Counted from the first letter of the stretch, positions 1-8,590 are shown. The stretch: 64,000 bases of DNA from an uncultured Ignavibacteriales bacterium (GCA_903929035.1 CAIYTF010000002.1:1-64000), one strand, 5' to 3'. Numbers and translations: made by a program. The notes: generated by a model not told the origin, from the letters alone.

Positions 1-3
1 GGC

Positions 4-30
4 TAAACTTTTAGAAAATAGTTACGATAA
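4..30 (+). promoter_or_regulatory. sigma-28 (FliA-type) promoter of the flagellin gene
   Basis: TAAACTTT at 4-11 matches the sigma-28 -35 box TAAAGTTT at 7 of 8 bases. After exactly 11 bases comes TACGATAA at 23-30, matching the -10 box GCCGATAA at 6 of 8. Spacing is canonical. A start of transcription near 37-38 would give a leader of about 95 bases before the flagellin ATG at 133. The fit of both boxes, the spacing and the gene downstream make this a strong call, though no transcription data are visible. Confidence 0.8.
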
Positions 31-67
31 TGTAATTGGAAGTAAAAATAATTGGTATTACTTCCAC

Positions 68-127
68 CCGGTCCAGGCAAGGATGCCTACCGGAATATTT
101 TATCACTACCCTAAAATACACGGAGGT
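68..127 (+). promoter_or_regulatory. flagellin 5' leader with two CsrA-like sites, one over the ribosome binding site
   Basis: CCGGT (68-72) pairs with ACCGG (89-93), and GGCA (76-79) with TGCC (84-87). The result is a bulged hairpin with an AGGA loop (80-83). The loop region CAAGGATG matches the core of the CsrA SELEX consensus RUACARGGAUGU. A second match, ATACACGGAGGT at 116-127 (10 of 12), contains the GGAGG ribosome binding site for the start at 133. A hairpin-loop GGA plus a GGA in the ribosome binding site is the layout of the Bacillus hag leader. CsrA control is inferred; no csrA or fliW lies in this window. Confidence 0.6.
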
Positions 128-132
128 TTATT

Positions 133-987
133 ATGGGTTTCAGGATCAACACAAATGTAGATGCTTTAGCTGCTTACAATGCTTTAGCTAAAGTTAACAA
201 AGAAACTGCAACTGCTCAATTAAAACTTGCTTCTGGCAAAAGAATCAATTCTGTAGCAGACGACACATCAGGCTTCAATATCGGCAAATCTCTCGAAGGT
301 AAAATTGCTGTTATGAAAGCCGCCCAAGGAAACGTTTCAGGCGCGAAGAATTTACTCTCAACGGCTGAAGGTTCTCTGCTCTCTACCAACGATCTTTTAA
401 TCAAGATTGAAGGAAAACTTTCCGACTCGACAAACCCGACTGCAGATCGTGCTGCACTTGCTTCTGACATCACCTCACTTGCAACTGAAGTTCAGTCTGT
501 ATTGAATGCATCGAAATTCAATAACACGTCTCTGCTCACAGGTACAGCCGATGCGAAATCAGGATTCTCTTTCCAAGTAGGCAATGCCTACACGGACAAG
601 ATAAGCCTTGACTTTGCACAGAGCATTCTTTCCGGTTCTTCCGGCGGATTCAACACTTCTATCGGTAATCTTTTGGCGGTTACTTCAACAAGTGTTACAA
701 GTGCCGCGACAATGACAACCCTGCAAGCCAACTTGTCAACACTCAGGAGTGAAGTTGCAAGTGCTTTAGGCAAGATAGGTAACTTCGTGCAGAGATTAGA
801 CATTAAAGAGGATACTCTTAACACGTCAATCTCGAACGCTCAAGCCAGCTTTAGCCGTCTTTTCGATGCCGATATGGCAATGGAACAATTGAGTGCCACG
901 CGCGGGAGTATCCTAGGTCAAGCAGCCACCTCGATGGTGTCACAGTTGAACTCGGCTCCGAACGCGGTACTGTCACTGTTCAGATAA
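133..987 (+). CDS. fliC: flagellin
   Basis: Structural subunit of the flagellar filament, exported through the flagellar secretion channel. The 284-residue protein has the conserved N-terminal D0/D1 helices (begins MGFRINTNVDALAAYNAL, with ASGKRINSVADD near 33-45) and the C-terminal helix ending APNAVLSLFR. Between them lies only a short Ser/Thr-rich stretch at about 130-195, so the surface D2/D3 domains are largely absent. The start is fixed by CGGAGG at 121-126, six bases upstream. It has its own sigma-28-like promoter, and fliS follows 99 bases on. The Ser/Thr-rich middle could be a glycosylation site, which is inference. Confidence 0.95.
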   Translation: MGFRINTNVDALAAYNALAKVNKETATAQLKLASGKRINSVADDTSGFNIGKSLEGKIAVMKAAQGNVSGAKNLLSTAEGSLLSTNDLLIKIEGKLSDSTNPTADRAALASDITSLATEVQSVLNASKFNNTSLLTGTADAKSGFSFQVGNAYTDKISLDFAQSILSGSSGGFNTSIGNLLAVTSTSVTSAATMTTLQANLSTLRSEVASALGKIGNFVQRLDIKEDTLNTSISNAQASFSRLFDADMAMEQLSATRGSILGQAATSMVSQLNSAPNAVLSLFR

Positions 988-1013
988 TCTCGGTTCTAAA
1001 TAATTGATTCTCG

Positions 1014-1029
1014 CCCGCGGCAGCGCGGG
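1014..1029 (+). other. GC-rich hairpin between flagellin and fliS
   Basis: A six-base-pair stem (CCCGCG with CGCGGG) with a GCAG loop lies 27 bases after the flagellin stop. No T-run follows, so it is not a good intrinsic terminator. It may act as a 3' stability hairpin that leaves more flagellin than fliS message; that role is inferred. Confidence 0.4.
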
Positions 1030-1086
1030 AGGGAGCTATAAATAAACAACAAATTTTATAATAATTGCAGATAGTCGGTAAATACT

Positions 1087-1428
1087 ATGAACACTACATC
1101 ATATTCAAAGAATCAAACAACACAACTCAATCCATATTTAGTCAGAGAGATATTAGAAGCATCCCCGCAGAAATTGCTGGTGAGGATATATGATTTTGCA
1201 ATCACTAATTGCAGGCTGCACGATATGGTTAAAACAAACAGGGCGTTGGACGAACTAATAAACTCGCTAAATTTTGAAGATCCCAAAGCACGTGAAATAT
1301 CAATCGGATTATTGAAATTGTATCAATACTGTCAGGATCAAATGCGCAAGCAGAACTACGAAGTTGTTCACACGATTTTAACTGACCTTCGTGATGCTTG
1401 GCTTACTATTTTTAATATGAAACGTTAG
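1087..1428 (+). CDS. fliS: flagellar export chaperone FliS
   Basis: Cytoplasmic chaperone that binds the disordered C-terminal helix of flagellin and prevents premature polymerisation. The 113-residue protein has the family's opening pattern NPYLVREILEASPQKLLVRIYD, close to the usual tyrosine-rich start and the TASPEELLLMLYDGAI-like helix, followed by the remaining helices of the four-helix bundle. It is slightly shorter than typical FliS (about 125-135). Its position directly after flagellin supports the call. No clear ribosome binding site precedes the ATG. Confidence 0.85.
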   Translation: MNTTSYSKNQTTQLNPYLVREILEASPQKLLVRIYDFAITNCRLHDMVKTNRALDELINSLNFEDPKAREISIGLLKLYQYCQDQMRKQNYEVVHTILTDLRDAWLTIFNMKR

Positions 1429-1451
1429 TTGATCCTACGATAACAGAACAG

Positions 1452-1492
1452 CTCGGCACTTCGCTTACCGATTCGATAGTGCCGAGGTTTTC
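1452..1492 (+). terminator. probable terminator after fliS
   Basis: CTCGGCAC at 1452-1459 and GTGCCGAG at 1479-1486 form a perfect eight-base-pair stem with a 19-base loop, followed at once by GTTTTCT. It lies 24 bases after the fliS stop. The long loop lowers certainty. Confidence 0.6.
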
Positions 1493-1582
1493 TGAATATA
1501 TAATTTCAATACACCATATCGGAACAAATGCATTTGAGATAAATGCGCCTACACTTGAGGATACTAACAGCATTTGCTGCAA

Positions 1583-1680
1583 CACTAAGCCCTTGTAAAG
1601 AAATAACCTTTACATTTTCTAAATGTTACCTTTCCGGTCTTCGCGTGAGAAAGTGCTAATGATATTTCTTAGAGAGCCAT
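1583..1680 (+). repeat. dispersed intergenic repeat, copy A
   Basis: Full-length copy between the converging fliS and yihY. It contains CCTTGTAAAGAAATAACC at its left, then TTTACATTTTCTAAAT, GGTCTTCGCGTGAGAAAGTG, and ATATTTCTTAGAG at its right. The same blocks in the same order occur in copies at 14815, 20161 (reversed) and 57288. Confidence 0.75.
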
Positions 1681-1711
1681 AAACCTTATATCTTTGATTT
1701 CTATAAATTTC

Positions 1712-2644
1712 TTATGTTGTGCCGTTTTCCGTCAACCGCCTGTTATACAACTCTCCTATCACCGCTCCAATAACAAAAACAGCCGCGGAGTAATAGAGCC
1801 AAAACGCGACTGCAACAAGTATCGCGTAAGCTCCATATATCTTGCCATACACAGCTATATTATATAAATAGTAGCCGAAAATCTGCTTTGCTCCCTCCCA
1901 CAAGATTGCCGCCCACATCGCACCCACGAACACTGCCTGAAATTTTATCCTTTTAATCGGGACAAAGTGATATAGCATCGAAAATAAAATCAGAATTATG
2001 CTAGTCGATATTGCTGAAGTGAACACTGTCTGGAAAATGCGGTATTTCAAAAACTCCAGCTCGACAAATTGCTCCGAAAATGTTCTAAGAATGGTCAGAA
2101 CCGGAGCAACAAGCGTCACCGCGAACATCAGTACAACACTCACGAAAATCAATACGAAATCGCGGAGTTTGCCGAGAAAGAAATTCACGTCAACTTTTGC
2201 TCCAAAAATATTATTTAATATCGTACGAATACTCCCTGCAAAACCGGATGCCGCGAAAAGCAAACCGCCCATACCAAGTATTCCCGCGGTGTTTCTGAAT
2301 TGTATAAGTTCGCGTGCGCGATTCTCTAATACTTCTTTTACAACATAGGAATAGTCTTCATAGGGAATAACCGTATCTACCAAATACCCTAATTGTGAAG
2401 AAATAGTCTCTGAATTCAAGAAATTCCCAAGTACCCAAAACAGAATAAGAATAAACGGAATAACGCAGAGAAGAATAGAGAATGCTAATCCTCCCGCGAA
2501 GAGAAATACGTGATGTTCATCAAGACTGTTATATAAGCCCGCGAAATAGTATTTGACTGCCCCCGCAAAGTCCTGTGCCCGCTTGGACAATTGATAAATC
2601 AGCCAAAACTTCCGGCGATAACGAACGTACATTTTCTTAACCAT
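1712..2644 (-). CDS. YihY/BrkB-family inner-membrane protein
   Basis: Integral membrane protein of the YihY (formerly RbN/BrkB) family, whose function is not established. The 310 residues carry about six hydrophobic segments: the first around 45-70 (GGLAFSILLCVIPFILIL), others near 120-145, 160-185, 205-230, 235-260 and 270-295. The first follows the family's typical 'FAGGLAFSILLCVIPF' pattern. It lies 57 bases downstream of aguA on the same strand, with AAGG seven bases before its ATG, so it may be the last gene of that operon. No enzymatic residues are recognisable. Confidence 0.85.
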   Translation of the reverse strand: MVKKMYVRYRRKFWLIYQLSKRAQDFAGAVKYYFAGLYNSLDEHHVFLFAGGLAFSILLCVIPFILILFWVLGNFLNSETISSQLGYLVDTVIPYEDYSYVVKEVLENRARELIQFRNTAGILGMGGLLFAASGFAGSIRTILNNIFGAKVDVNFFLGKLRDFVLIFVSVVLMFAVTLVAPVLTILRTFSEQFVELEFLKYRIFQTVFTSAISTSIILILFSMLYHFVPIKRIKFQAVFVGAMWAAILWEGAKQIFGYYLYNIAVYGKIYGAYAILVAVAFWLYYSAAVFVIGAVIGELYNRRLTENGTT

Positions 2645-2701
2645 AGAAAACCTTTTTAATTGTTAATGGTTAATTATTAATTGCATACTATAATATTTCC
2701 A

Positions 2702-3739
2702 TTAATCAGGTAGTTCGCTCGAAAGGCAATGGAGAGTGCCTAATCCCCATACCAAATCCACCGCGTGAATACCATATACCTTTCTTTTCGGGAATTGTTC
2801 AGCTATAATTCCCAAAGCAATTCTGTCGTTTTCATCATTAAAAGTCGGGACAAGAACAAGGCTGTTGGCAATATAAAAATTCGCGTAACTCGCGGGCAGC
2901 CGCAATCCGTCATAAAAGAGCGGAGCAGGCATCGGAATAGAAACCACCTCCGGTTTTCCCCCATTAGGAAGCACGGATGATTGGAGGCGTTCAAAATTTT
3001 CTTCAAGAATGCTATAGTTATCTTCCTTGTGATTTTTCTCTCTGCAGGCAAGAATAGTATTTTCATTTACAAAACGAGCAATGTCATCTATATGCCCGTG
3101 CGTATCATCGCCGGCAATCCCTGCAGCAAGCCAAATAATATTATTAATACCGAGATATTTATTAAACAGCAAAAGATAATCATCTTTGCTGAATCCGGGA
3201 TTACGGACTTGCTGAATTTGATCTAACAAACATTCTTCCGTTGTAATTAGTGTCCCTTTGCCATTTACATCAATTGCCCCGCCTTCGAGAACAACTTTGT
3301 AATTATTATGTACCGCATCCACAATGGGAATGTCTAATTTCTTACCCATAAATTTTGGAAGTTTCTCATCCTTTTTGAAGTTGGAATATTTAGACCAAGC
3401 GTCAAAATGGAAATCAATTGCTATCAGCTCCTTTGTTTTAGAGTCCTTGACAAAGGCGGGACAGGAATCGCGCATCCAGTTTCTGTCTGTTTCAAAAATA
3501 TGAAACTTGATAAGATTCATATCGATATAACACTTGGCTAACAGTTTGGCTGCAAATTCTTTCTGTTTCTTATCTTTAACTATAAGAATAACAGGTTCAG
3601 ATTCTGCCAGCTTTCTTATAATTTCAGTATATGCCCAATACACCGGAATGAATTTTCCGGGCCAATCGCTTTTATTGGAAGGCCAGCATAGAATTGTCGC
3701 GCTGTGCTTTTCCCATTCCGCGGGTAATCGGTATGCCAT
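2702..3739 (-). CDS. aguA: agmatine deiminase
   Basis: Hydrolyses agmatine to N-carbamoylputrescine and ammonia, the first step of the agmatine route to putrescine. The 345-residue protein matches the family in length and motifs: MAYRLPAEWEKHSATILCWP at the start, NWMRDSCP near 87, LEGGAIDVNGKGTL near 151, the DDTHGHIDD catalytic block near 215, and the catalytic-cysteine motif GLGTLHCLSS near the C-terminus. aguB lies 34 bases upstream on the same strand, so the two-step pathway is complete and probably co-transcribed. Confidence 0.95.
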   Translation of the reverse strand: MAYRLPAEWEKHSATILCWPSNKSDWPGKFIPVYWAYTEIIRKLAESEPVILIVKDKKQKEFAAKLLAKCYIDMNLIKFHIFETDRNWMRDSCPAFVKDSKTKELIAIDFHFDAWSKYSNFKKDEKLPKFMGKKLDIPIVDAVHNNYKVVLEGGAIDVNGKGTLITTEECLLDQIQQVRNPGFSKDDYLLLFNKYLGINNIIWLAAGIAGDDTHGHIDDIARFVNENTILACREKNHKEDNYSILEENFERLQSSVLPNGGKPEVVSIPMPAPLFYDGLRLPASYANFYIANSLVLVPTFNDENDRIALGIIAEQFPKRKVYGIHAVDLVWGLGTLHCLSSELPD

Positions 3740-3773
3740 TATAATATAATCTTTCTGCTGCTAATATTAAATA

Positions 3774-4673
3774 TTAATCTCTAAAACGTTTGGTAATATC
3801 GCCGTACGCGTCAATCCTTCGGTCACGCAAAAAGGGCCAGTTGCGGCGCACTGTTTCCATTTTTTTCAAGTCAACTTCACAATGCAGAATTTCTTCTTTG
3901 TCAATTGACCCTTGCACGAGCATAACACCTTGCGGATCGCATATAAAAGATGAACCCCAAAATTGGATGCCGGCTTGTTCGCTTACAGGTTGTTCAAACC
4001 CGACGCGGTTTGCTGCCCCAACATAGCAGCCGTTAGCAATCGCGTGACTTCGCTGAATTGTTATCCACGAATCGCGCTGTTTTTCGCCGTGCCGCTCTTT
4101 CTCCGCCGGATGCCATCCGATTGCTGTAGGATAAAACAATATCGATGCACCTTGCAGTGCTGTCAATCGCGCACCCTCCGGATACCACTGGTCCCAGCAA
4201 ATCAACACGCCGATTTTTCCATAAGATGTCACAACCGATTTAAACCCAAGATCGCCCGGAGTGAAATAGAATTTCTCATAGTAGGCGTAATCATCAGGTA
4301 TATGCATCTTGCGATAAATATCCGCAATTAAGCCATCAGAGTTAATAATGACTGCACTATTGTGATATAATCCGGGGGCTCGTTTTTCAAAAACAGGAAC
4401 AACTAATACCGTTTTTGTTTTTGCTGCTAATACCTGCATTCTTTTAACAGTATCACCATCAATTGATTCAGCCAAATCAAACAGATTAATGTCCTCAGTC
4501 TGGCAAAAATATTGGGACCGGAACAATTCCGGCAAGCAAATAATCTGCGCACCCTCGCCTGCTGCCTGTATAATATATGCTTCCGCTTTTTTTAAATTCT
4601 CTTCCGGTGCAGGCGAGAATGCTAATTGAAGCAAGGCTGCCCGAAATTTGTTTTTATCTTCTTTTGTTTTCAT
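3774..4673 (-). CDS. aguB: N-carbamoylputrescine amidase
   Basis: Nitrilase-superfamily enzyme that converts N-carbamoylputrescine to putrescine, CO2 and ammonia. In 299 residues it shows the Glu-Lys-Cys triad: Glu in LPELFRSQYFC (about 48), Lys in RKMHIPDD (about 122), Cys in GVLICWDQWYPEGAR (about 158). The YPEGAR and HGEKQRDSW segments are typical of AguB rather than other nitrilases. It precedes aguA by 34 bases and follows a YwqK-repeat gene by 22 bases, consistent with one transcript. Confidence 0.94.
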   Translation of the reverse strand: MKTKEDKNKFRAALLQLAFSPAPEENLKKAEAYIIQAAGEGAQIICLPELFRSQYFCQTEDINLFDLAESIDGDTVKRMQVLAAKTKTVLVVPVFEKRAPGLYHNSAVIINSDGLIADIYRKMHIPDDYAYYEKFYFTPGDLGFKSVVTSYGKIGVLICWDQWYPEGARLTALQGASILFYPTAIGWHPAEKERHGEKQRDSWITIQRSHAIANGCYVGAANRVGFEQPVSEQAGIQFWGSSFICDPQGVMLVQGSIDKEEILHCEVDLKKMETVRRNWPFLRDRRIDAYGDITKRFRD

Positions 4674-4695
4674 ACATCATAATTAACAATTACCT

Positions 4696-5598
4696 TTAAT
4701 ATTTTTTCTCGGATATAATTGTTCCGTTTTCGGAATATTCTGTGCTTGATACTAATTTACCTTCAGAATAAGTATCACGATACCACAAAGTGCTGTCTTT
4801 CCGGAAAATTTCAGTTATGCCCTCAAGCGCGTTCTTAATATACGATTGCTTTGTCCACACTGCACCGTTTTCATAATATGTAACCGCCGCCCCGTTTTTA
4901 TTGCCGAGTTTATAATTTATATTTGCTTTTAAGGTGCCGTCAGGATAATAAATAGTATTAACGCTGTCTGCTTTGGCATAGTTAAAGTATTTAATTTCTT
5001 TCACTTTCCCATCGGTATAGTATTCAATCGATTCGCCGTGCAAATTCCCTTCAAGAAATCCGCGCGTAGTTTTTATTTTGCCATTTTCATAATATATTGT
5101 TGAAAGACCTTCTTCGCGATTTGCCGCGAATGTAACTTCAATATTCAACTGCCCATTCTCATAATAATAGAATGCTTTACCCTCACGCTTACCTTTAACA
5201 AATACTGCAACTGTCATCACTTTTCCTGATTGGTAATATCCTGTGAAAACTCCGTTTGGTAACCCATTGGAATATGCCCCTATTTCTTTAACTCTTCCAT
5301 CATCGTAATAGGAAGAAAAATCTCCCCGCATTAAATTATTCCGGAAAGTAGATATTTGTTTTACGATTCCTTTTTCGGAATATAAATATTGAACCCCGTT
5401 TAATTTATCTCCGTAATATAATGAAGATTCAATTAGAATTCCAGCGGGTGAATAGAATAGCTTTTCAATGTTATTTGCAAGCGAAGTTATTTTAACTGAC
5501 TTTAATATACCGGTGTCATAACGTGCAATGGTCGTATCTTGTGAAAACAATACCGCTGAAAACACTGCCGCTGCAGTTATAATTTTTAGACCGCTCAT
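4696..5598 (-). CDS. secreted YwqK/MORN-like repeat protein 2
   Basis: The 300-residue protein starts with a signal-like hydrophobic stretch (KIITAAAVFSAVLFS). It then consists of about ten tandem units of roughly 22 residues with the pattern Y-x-NG-x-...-G-x-x-x-x-Y-Y, for example YYENGQLNIEVTF and YYENGKIKTTRGF. This is the repeat found in proteins often labelled 'YwqK-family antitoxin'; that label is not evidence of antitoxin activity. The repeats form beta-hairpin ladders like MORN motifs. Its start overlaps the stop of its paralogue by four bases, implying translational coupling. The function is unknown; the signal peptide suggests the cell envelope. Confidence 0.8.
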   Translation of the reverse strand: MSGLKIITAAAVFSAVLFSQDTTIARYDTGILKSVKITSLANNIEKLFYSPAGILIESSLYYGDKLNGVQYLYSEKGIVKQISTFRNNLMRGDFSSYYDDGRVKEIGAYSNGLPNGVFTGYYQSGKVMTVAVFVKGKREGKAFYYYENGQLNIEVTFAANREEGLSTIYYENGKIKTTRGFLEGNLHGESIEYYTDGKVKEIKYFNYAKADSVNTIYYPDGTLKANINYKLGNKNGAAVTYYENGAVWTKQSYIKNALEGITEIFRKDSTLWYRDTYSEGKLVSSTEYSENGTIISEKKY

Positions 5599-7106
5599 TT
5601 TTTCTCTCTGCTATAATCAAAAAGTTCTTTTATTGTTCCGTTCGGGTTGAACGTTTTTTTTGTCAACAAAATTCCGTTACTATAATATAATTCGGCAAGG
5701 AGTGAATCTGCTTCGGAATATTCCCGCACGAAGCCTTCCACTTTCCCTTCATAGAATCTTTCGGTTTTTTTCAATGCCCCGTTTTTGTGGTAATATGATG
5801 TAACTAAAAGAACGCCGTCAGAAATATCCGATATGAGCAGCAGCAAATTATCTTCACGGTATTTTTTCAGTTCACCGTTAAACACACCGCCGGAGATTGC
5901 AGCGACAGTATCAATATTTCCGTTCTTATAATAAGTGAAATATAATCCGCTTGGTTTCCCGTTTTCATAATAAGTTTCCGAACAAATTTCTCCCGAAGAA
6001 TAATATCTCTTCTCAATACCGCGCGGTATTCCGCGTTGATATTCAACTTTAGAAAAAAGTGTTCCTTCCTCATAGAAATTGTTCACCATCCCATCAAGTG
6101 TATCGTTAATAAAGAAGGCTTCTGTCTGCAAAAATCCTGATGGATAGTATTTGTGAATATAGCCCTGTTTTTTGCCATCGCGAATCAGATAATCTTCCTT
6201 CAATATTCCATCGGAATAACGATTCCTTATATACTGTTCCATTGATGTCTGCTTTCCAAGATAATCATATCGTATTCTATCAACAATCTCACCGCGCTCA
6301 TATCTATCTTTAACCCTGATATCACCCGCGTAATCATAAATATACAATACTCCTTCCAGCTTGTCTTCGGTATAAGCTGCATCCACCGCTATTTTTCCGT
6401 TCTCGTGATAGACGTAAGACTTGCCTTGCAGCTTATCGTTCACGAAATATTTTTCGACTTCTTTTTTCCCTGAAAGATAATATGTCAGCGAATAACCGTT
6501 CAAGAATCCGTTGTGATATCGCCATTCAGCCTGCAGTTGGCCCGTCTTAAAATATGTTTTGGTTATTCCTTCAAGTTTTCCGTTTGTATAATTTTGTACT
6601 GCCCATAACTCGTTTGTTTCATAGAACCAACGCGACTCTCCTTCTCGCTTTCCTTCACTATAATTCCACTGAATACTAAGTTTACCGTTTTCAAAATACC
6701 AGTAAGATAATCCGGATTCTTTCCCGTTCTTGAACGACCAATCTTTCCAAATTGTCCCCGTGGGATAGTATTCAATATATCTCCCGTTTAATTTGCCGTT
6801 AATATATTCACCTTCCGTCTTTACTTTGCCTGATGGGAAAAATGTTTTCTGCACCTCCCGCTTTTCAGGAGACACTGAATCAGCAAGGATTGGTTTTGCT
6901 GTCGTTTCGGGTTCGCTCAACAACAAGGGAATCCGAAATATTGTCAATGATGAGTCAACATTTTTTTTATATATGAACGTTGTGTCCATACCTTTTTGTA
7001 ATACAAGAGAATCAAATCTTTCAGCTTTAGCAAAAACAATGCCTGAAACAAACCAAAAATAAAGGGCAAGCGGCACGATTCCCCAAAAGTGAAAAGAACG
7101 AATCAT
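5595..7106 (-). CDS. secreted YwqK/MORN-like repeat protein 1
   Basis: A 503-residue paralogue of the next gene with a hydrophobic N-terminus (WGIVPLALYFWFVSGIVFA). After a linker to about residue 90 it carries some seventeen repeat units of the YwqK type, such as YYPTGTIWKDWSF, YFENGKLSIQWNY and YHENGKIAVDAAY. Tyr, Asn and Gly positions are regular, and insert lengths vary slightly. It overlaps rsmD upstream and its paralogue downstream by four bases each. Beyond envelope location nothing indicates a specific role; protein-protein scaffolding is a guess. Confidence 0.8.
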   Translation of the reverse strand: MIRSFHFWGIVPLALYFWFVSGIVFAKAERFDSLVLQKGMDTTFIYKKNVDSSLTIFRIPLLLSEPETTAKPILADSVSPEKREVQKTFFPSGKVKTEGEYINGKLNGRYIEYYPTGTIWKDWSFKNGKESGLSYWYFENGKLSIQWNYSEGKREGESRWFYETNELWAVQNYTNGKLEGITKTYFKTGQLQAEWRYHNGFLNGYSLTYYLSGKKEVEKYFVNDKLQGKSYVYHENGKIAVDAAYTEDKLEGVLYIYDYAGDIRVKDRYERGEIVDRIRYDYLGKQTSMEQYIRNRYSDGILKEDYLIRDGKKQGYIHKYYPSGFLQTEAFFINDTLDGMVNNFYEEGTLFSKVEYQRGIPRGIEKRYYSSGEICSETYYENGKPSGLYFTYYKNGNIDTVAAISGGVFNGELKKYREDNLLLLISDISDGVLLVTSYYHKNGALKKTERFYEGKVEGFVREYSEADSLLAELYYSNGILLTKKTFNPNGTIKELFDYSREKK

Positions 7107-7663
7107 TCTTCTCCGCCTCTAAATTCATACAAGCAAGTATCTCCTAACTGCCGATACGGTTCAATGCCAAACGCGGCGGAATCTTTTTCTTTTGTTTGTA
7201 TCGAGCGTTCAATTATCATTATCCCGTTGGGAGCAATTAGTTTCCGTGCCTGAATTTCCGTCACAACCTCGTAAACATCAAATGCAAAAAAAGGCGGGTC
7301 GGCAAGAATTAAATCAAACGGGGCACCTGACCAAGTTCGCGCGGTTTGAATGGCAGATTGTTTACGGATTGTACAAAATTCTTTGACTCCCAGTTTCTCG
7401 ATGTTTTCAGCCAATACTTTTGCAGGAACATAATTTTTTTCTACAAATATTACGGATGCCGCACCGCGGCTGAACGCTTCGAATCCCAATGAGCCGGAAC
7501 CTGCATATATATCTAACACGCTGATATTTCCAAAATCGATTTTATTTGCAAGAGAATTAAATATACTCTCGCGAACACGCTCTGTTGTCGGTCTTGTAAG
7601 TTCTGTTTGCGGCGCGGTAATGATTCTACCGCACAGTTCACCGCCGGTGATTCGCAGTCGCAT
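7103..7663 (-). CDS. rsmD: 16S rRNA (guanine(966)-N2)-methyltransferase
   Basis: SAM-dependent enzyme that methylates G966 of 16S rRNA on the assembled 30S subunit. The 186 residues begin with the typical MRLRITGGELCGR, followed by PTTERVRESIFN. The SAM-binding motif is LDIYAGSGSLGFEAFSRGA (about 49-67) and the catalytic DPPF lies near 122 (the family consensus is DPPY). It starts three bases after the PilM-like gene and overlaps the YwqK-repeat gene downstream by four bases. Confidence 0.93.
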   Translation of the reverse strand: MRLRITGGELCGRIITAPQTELTRPTTERVRESIFNSLANKIDFGNISVLDIYAGSGSLGFEAFSRGAASVIFVEKNYVPAKVLAENIEKLGVKEFCTIRKQSAIQTARTWSGAPFDLILADPPFFAFDVYEVVTEIQARKLIAPNGIMIIERSIQTKEKDSAAFGIEPYRQLGDTCLYEFRGGEE

Positions 7664-7666
7664 TCC

Positions 7667-8590
7667 TTAAAACAAACGATAACAGGCACCCGCGGCAGGC
7701 GCGAATGCATAAAAATAATCTTTCAATATCTTTACACTTGAAAGTTTTGAATGAATGGTAAAACGCTTAAACGGATTCACGGGAAATATTTTCAATCGCG
7801 TGTGTTCTTCCAAGGAACTCAAAAAGGAGGGAGACAGTCTATCGGCATATATGAATGCCGAAGATATTTGTGCAATGGGAATATTGTTCTCAGATAAATA
7901 CTCTAATTCTACATTTATTGCTGTATGCAGTTCCGCTGTATTTTTCAATTTCCTTGTACGCGCGTAAACGGGCTTTCCATTCATCAAGAGTTCAAATGAA
8001 AGGGCACCGCTATCAACCAACAGAGTAATATACGCGCCATCACTCACCGCCGGATAATTAAGCAGTAACGCGCTGTCACAGGAAAAGTGCGCGTAGTCCA
8101 CGGTATGCAGTTCAAAATTATTCTTTTGCGCGAACGATTTTGCAATCCTTAAAAATTTTCGATTAAGCGCGACAAGCAGCGCGTGCCTATTTCGCGAAAA
8201 TATGTTTTCGGCAATTTCATAGAATGTTATTGCATAGTCATCAACCGATTCGTGCGGATAAAGAAGGCTAAACTCCCACCTGAACTGCGTGAGCAAATCC
8301 TGTTCAAGCAGCGTGTTGTCATAAGGCAGCCGCTGAATATAAAAGCACTCTGCCGGCAGCGAAATAAATAAAGTCTTGCCCGCTATGTTTGTTTTAACAG
8401 CTATTTCGTTAAATGCCGCCTGCAGATTACTCAATATCTTAGTCTCTTTATCAGTAACTAAATCTATTTCATCATTAAAATATGCTTCATCAAGATATTC
8501 AAGAATATATTCATTATTACGAAACACGAATTCAACAAACTTTATTTTTGTTGCCGAGAGATTAATACCGGTGCGATTTTCTAATGTCAT
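7667..8590 (-). CDS. PilM-like actin-fold protein (divergent)
   Basis: The 307 residues resemble the actin-like type IV pilus assembly protein PilM. The opening TGINLSATKIKFVEF is like the phosphate-1 strand 'G(L/I)DIGxxxIKxxE'. FISLPAECFYIQRLPY near 91-106 matches the conserved 'SLP...(R)LP' segment, and TLLVDSGALSFELLMNGK near 190 resembles the phosphate-2 region. PilN, PilO, PilP and PilQ do not follow; rsmD does. The identification rests on distant similarity. It could be any PilM/FtsA-like protein. With the ComEA-like gene upstream it hints at a DNA-uptake or pilus function. Confidence 0.55.
   Translation of the reverse strand: MTLENRTGINLSATKIKFVEFVFRNNEYILEYLDEAYFNDEIDLVTDKETKILSNLQAAFNEIAVKTNIAGKTLFISLPAECFYIQRLPYDNTLLEQDLLTQFRWEFSLLYPHESVDDYAITFYEIAENIFSRNRHALLVALNRKFLRIAKSFAQKNNFELHTVDYAHFSCDSALLLNYPAVSDGAYITLLVDSGALSFELLMNGKPVYARTRKLKNTAELHTAINVELEYLSENNIPIAQISSAFIYADRLSPSFLSSLEEHTRLKIFPVNPFKRFTIHSKLSSVKILKDYFYAFAPAAGACYRLF

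Noticed and set aside
1043-1074. A second sigma-28 promoter for fliS
   Set aside because: GCAGATAG at 1067-1074 matches the -10 box at 6 of 8, but the sequence at the proper -35 distance matches only 4 of 8, and the start codon follows too closely.
2765-4331. Plus-strand ORFs over aguA and aguB
   Set aside because: They are shadows of two clear family members on the other strand and contain no recognisable motifs or ribosome binding sites.
4696-7106. Toxin-antitoxin pair
   Set aside because: YwqK-repeat proteins are often named antitoxins, but both proteins here are secreted repeat proteins with no small toxin beside them.
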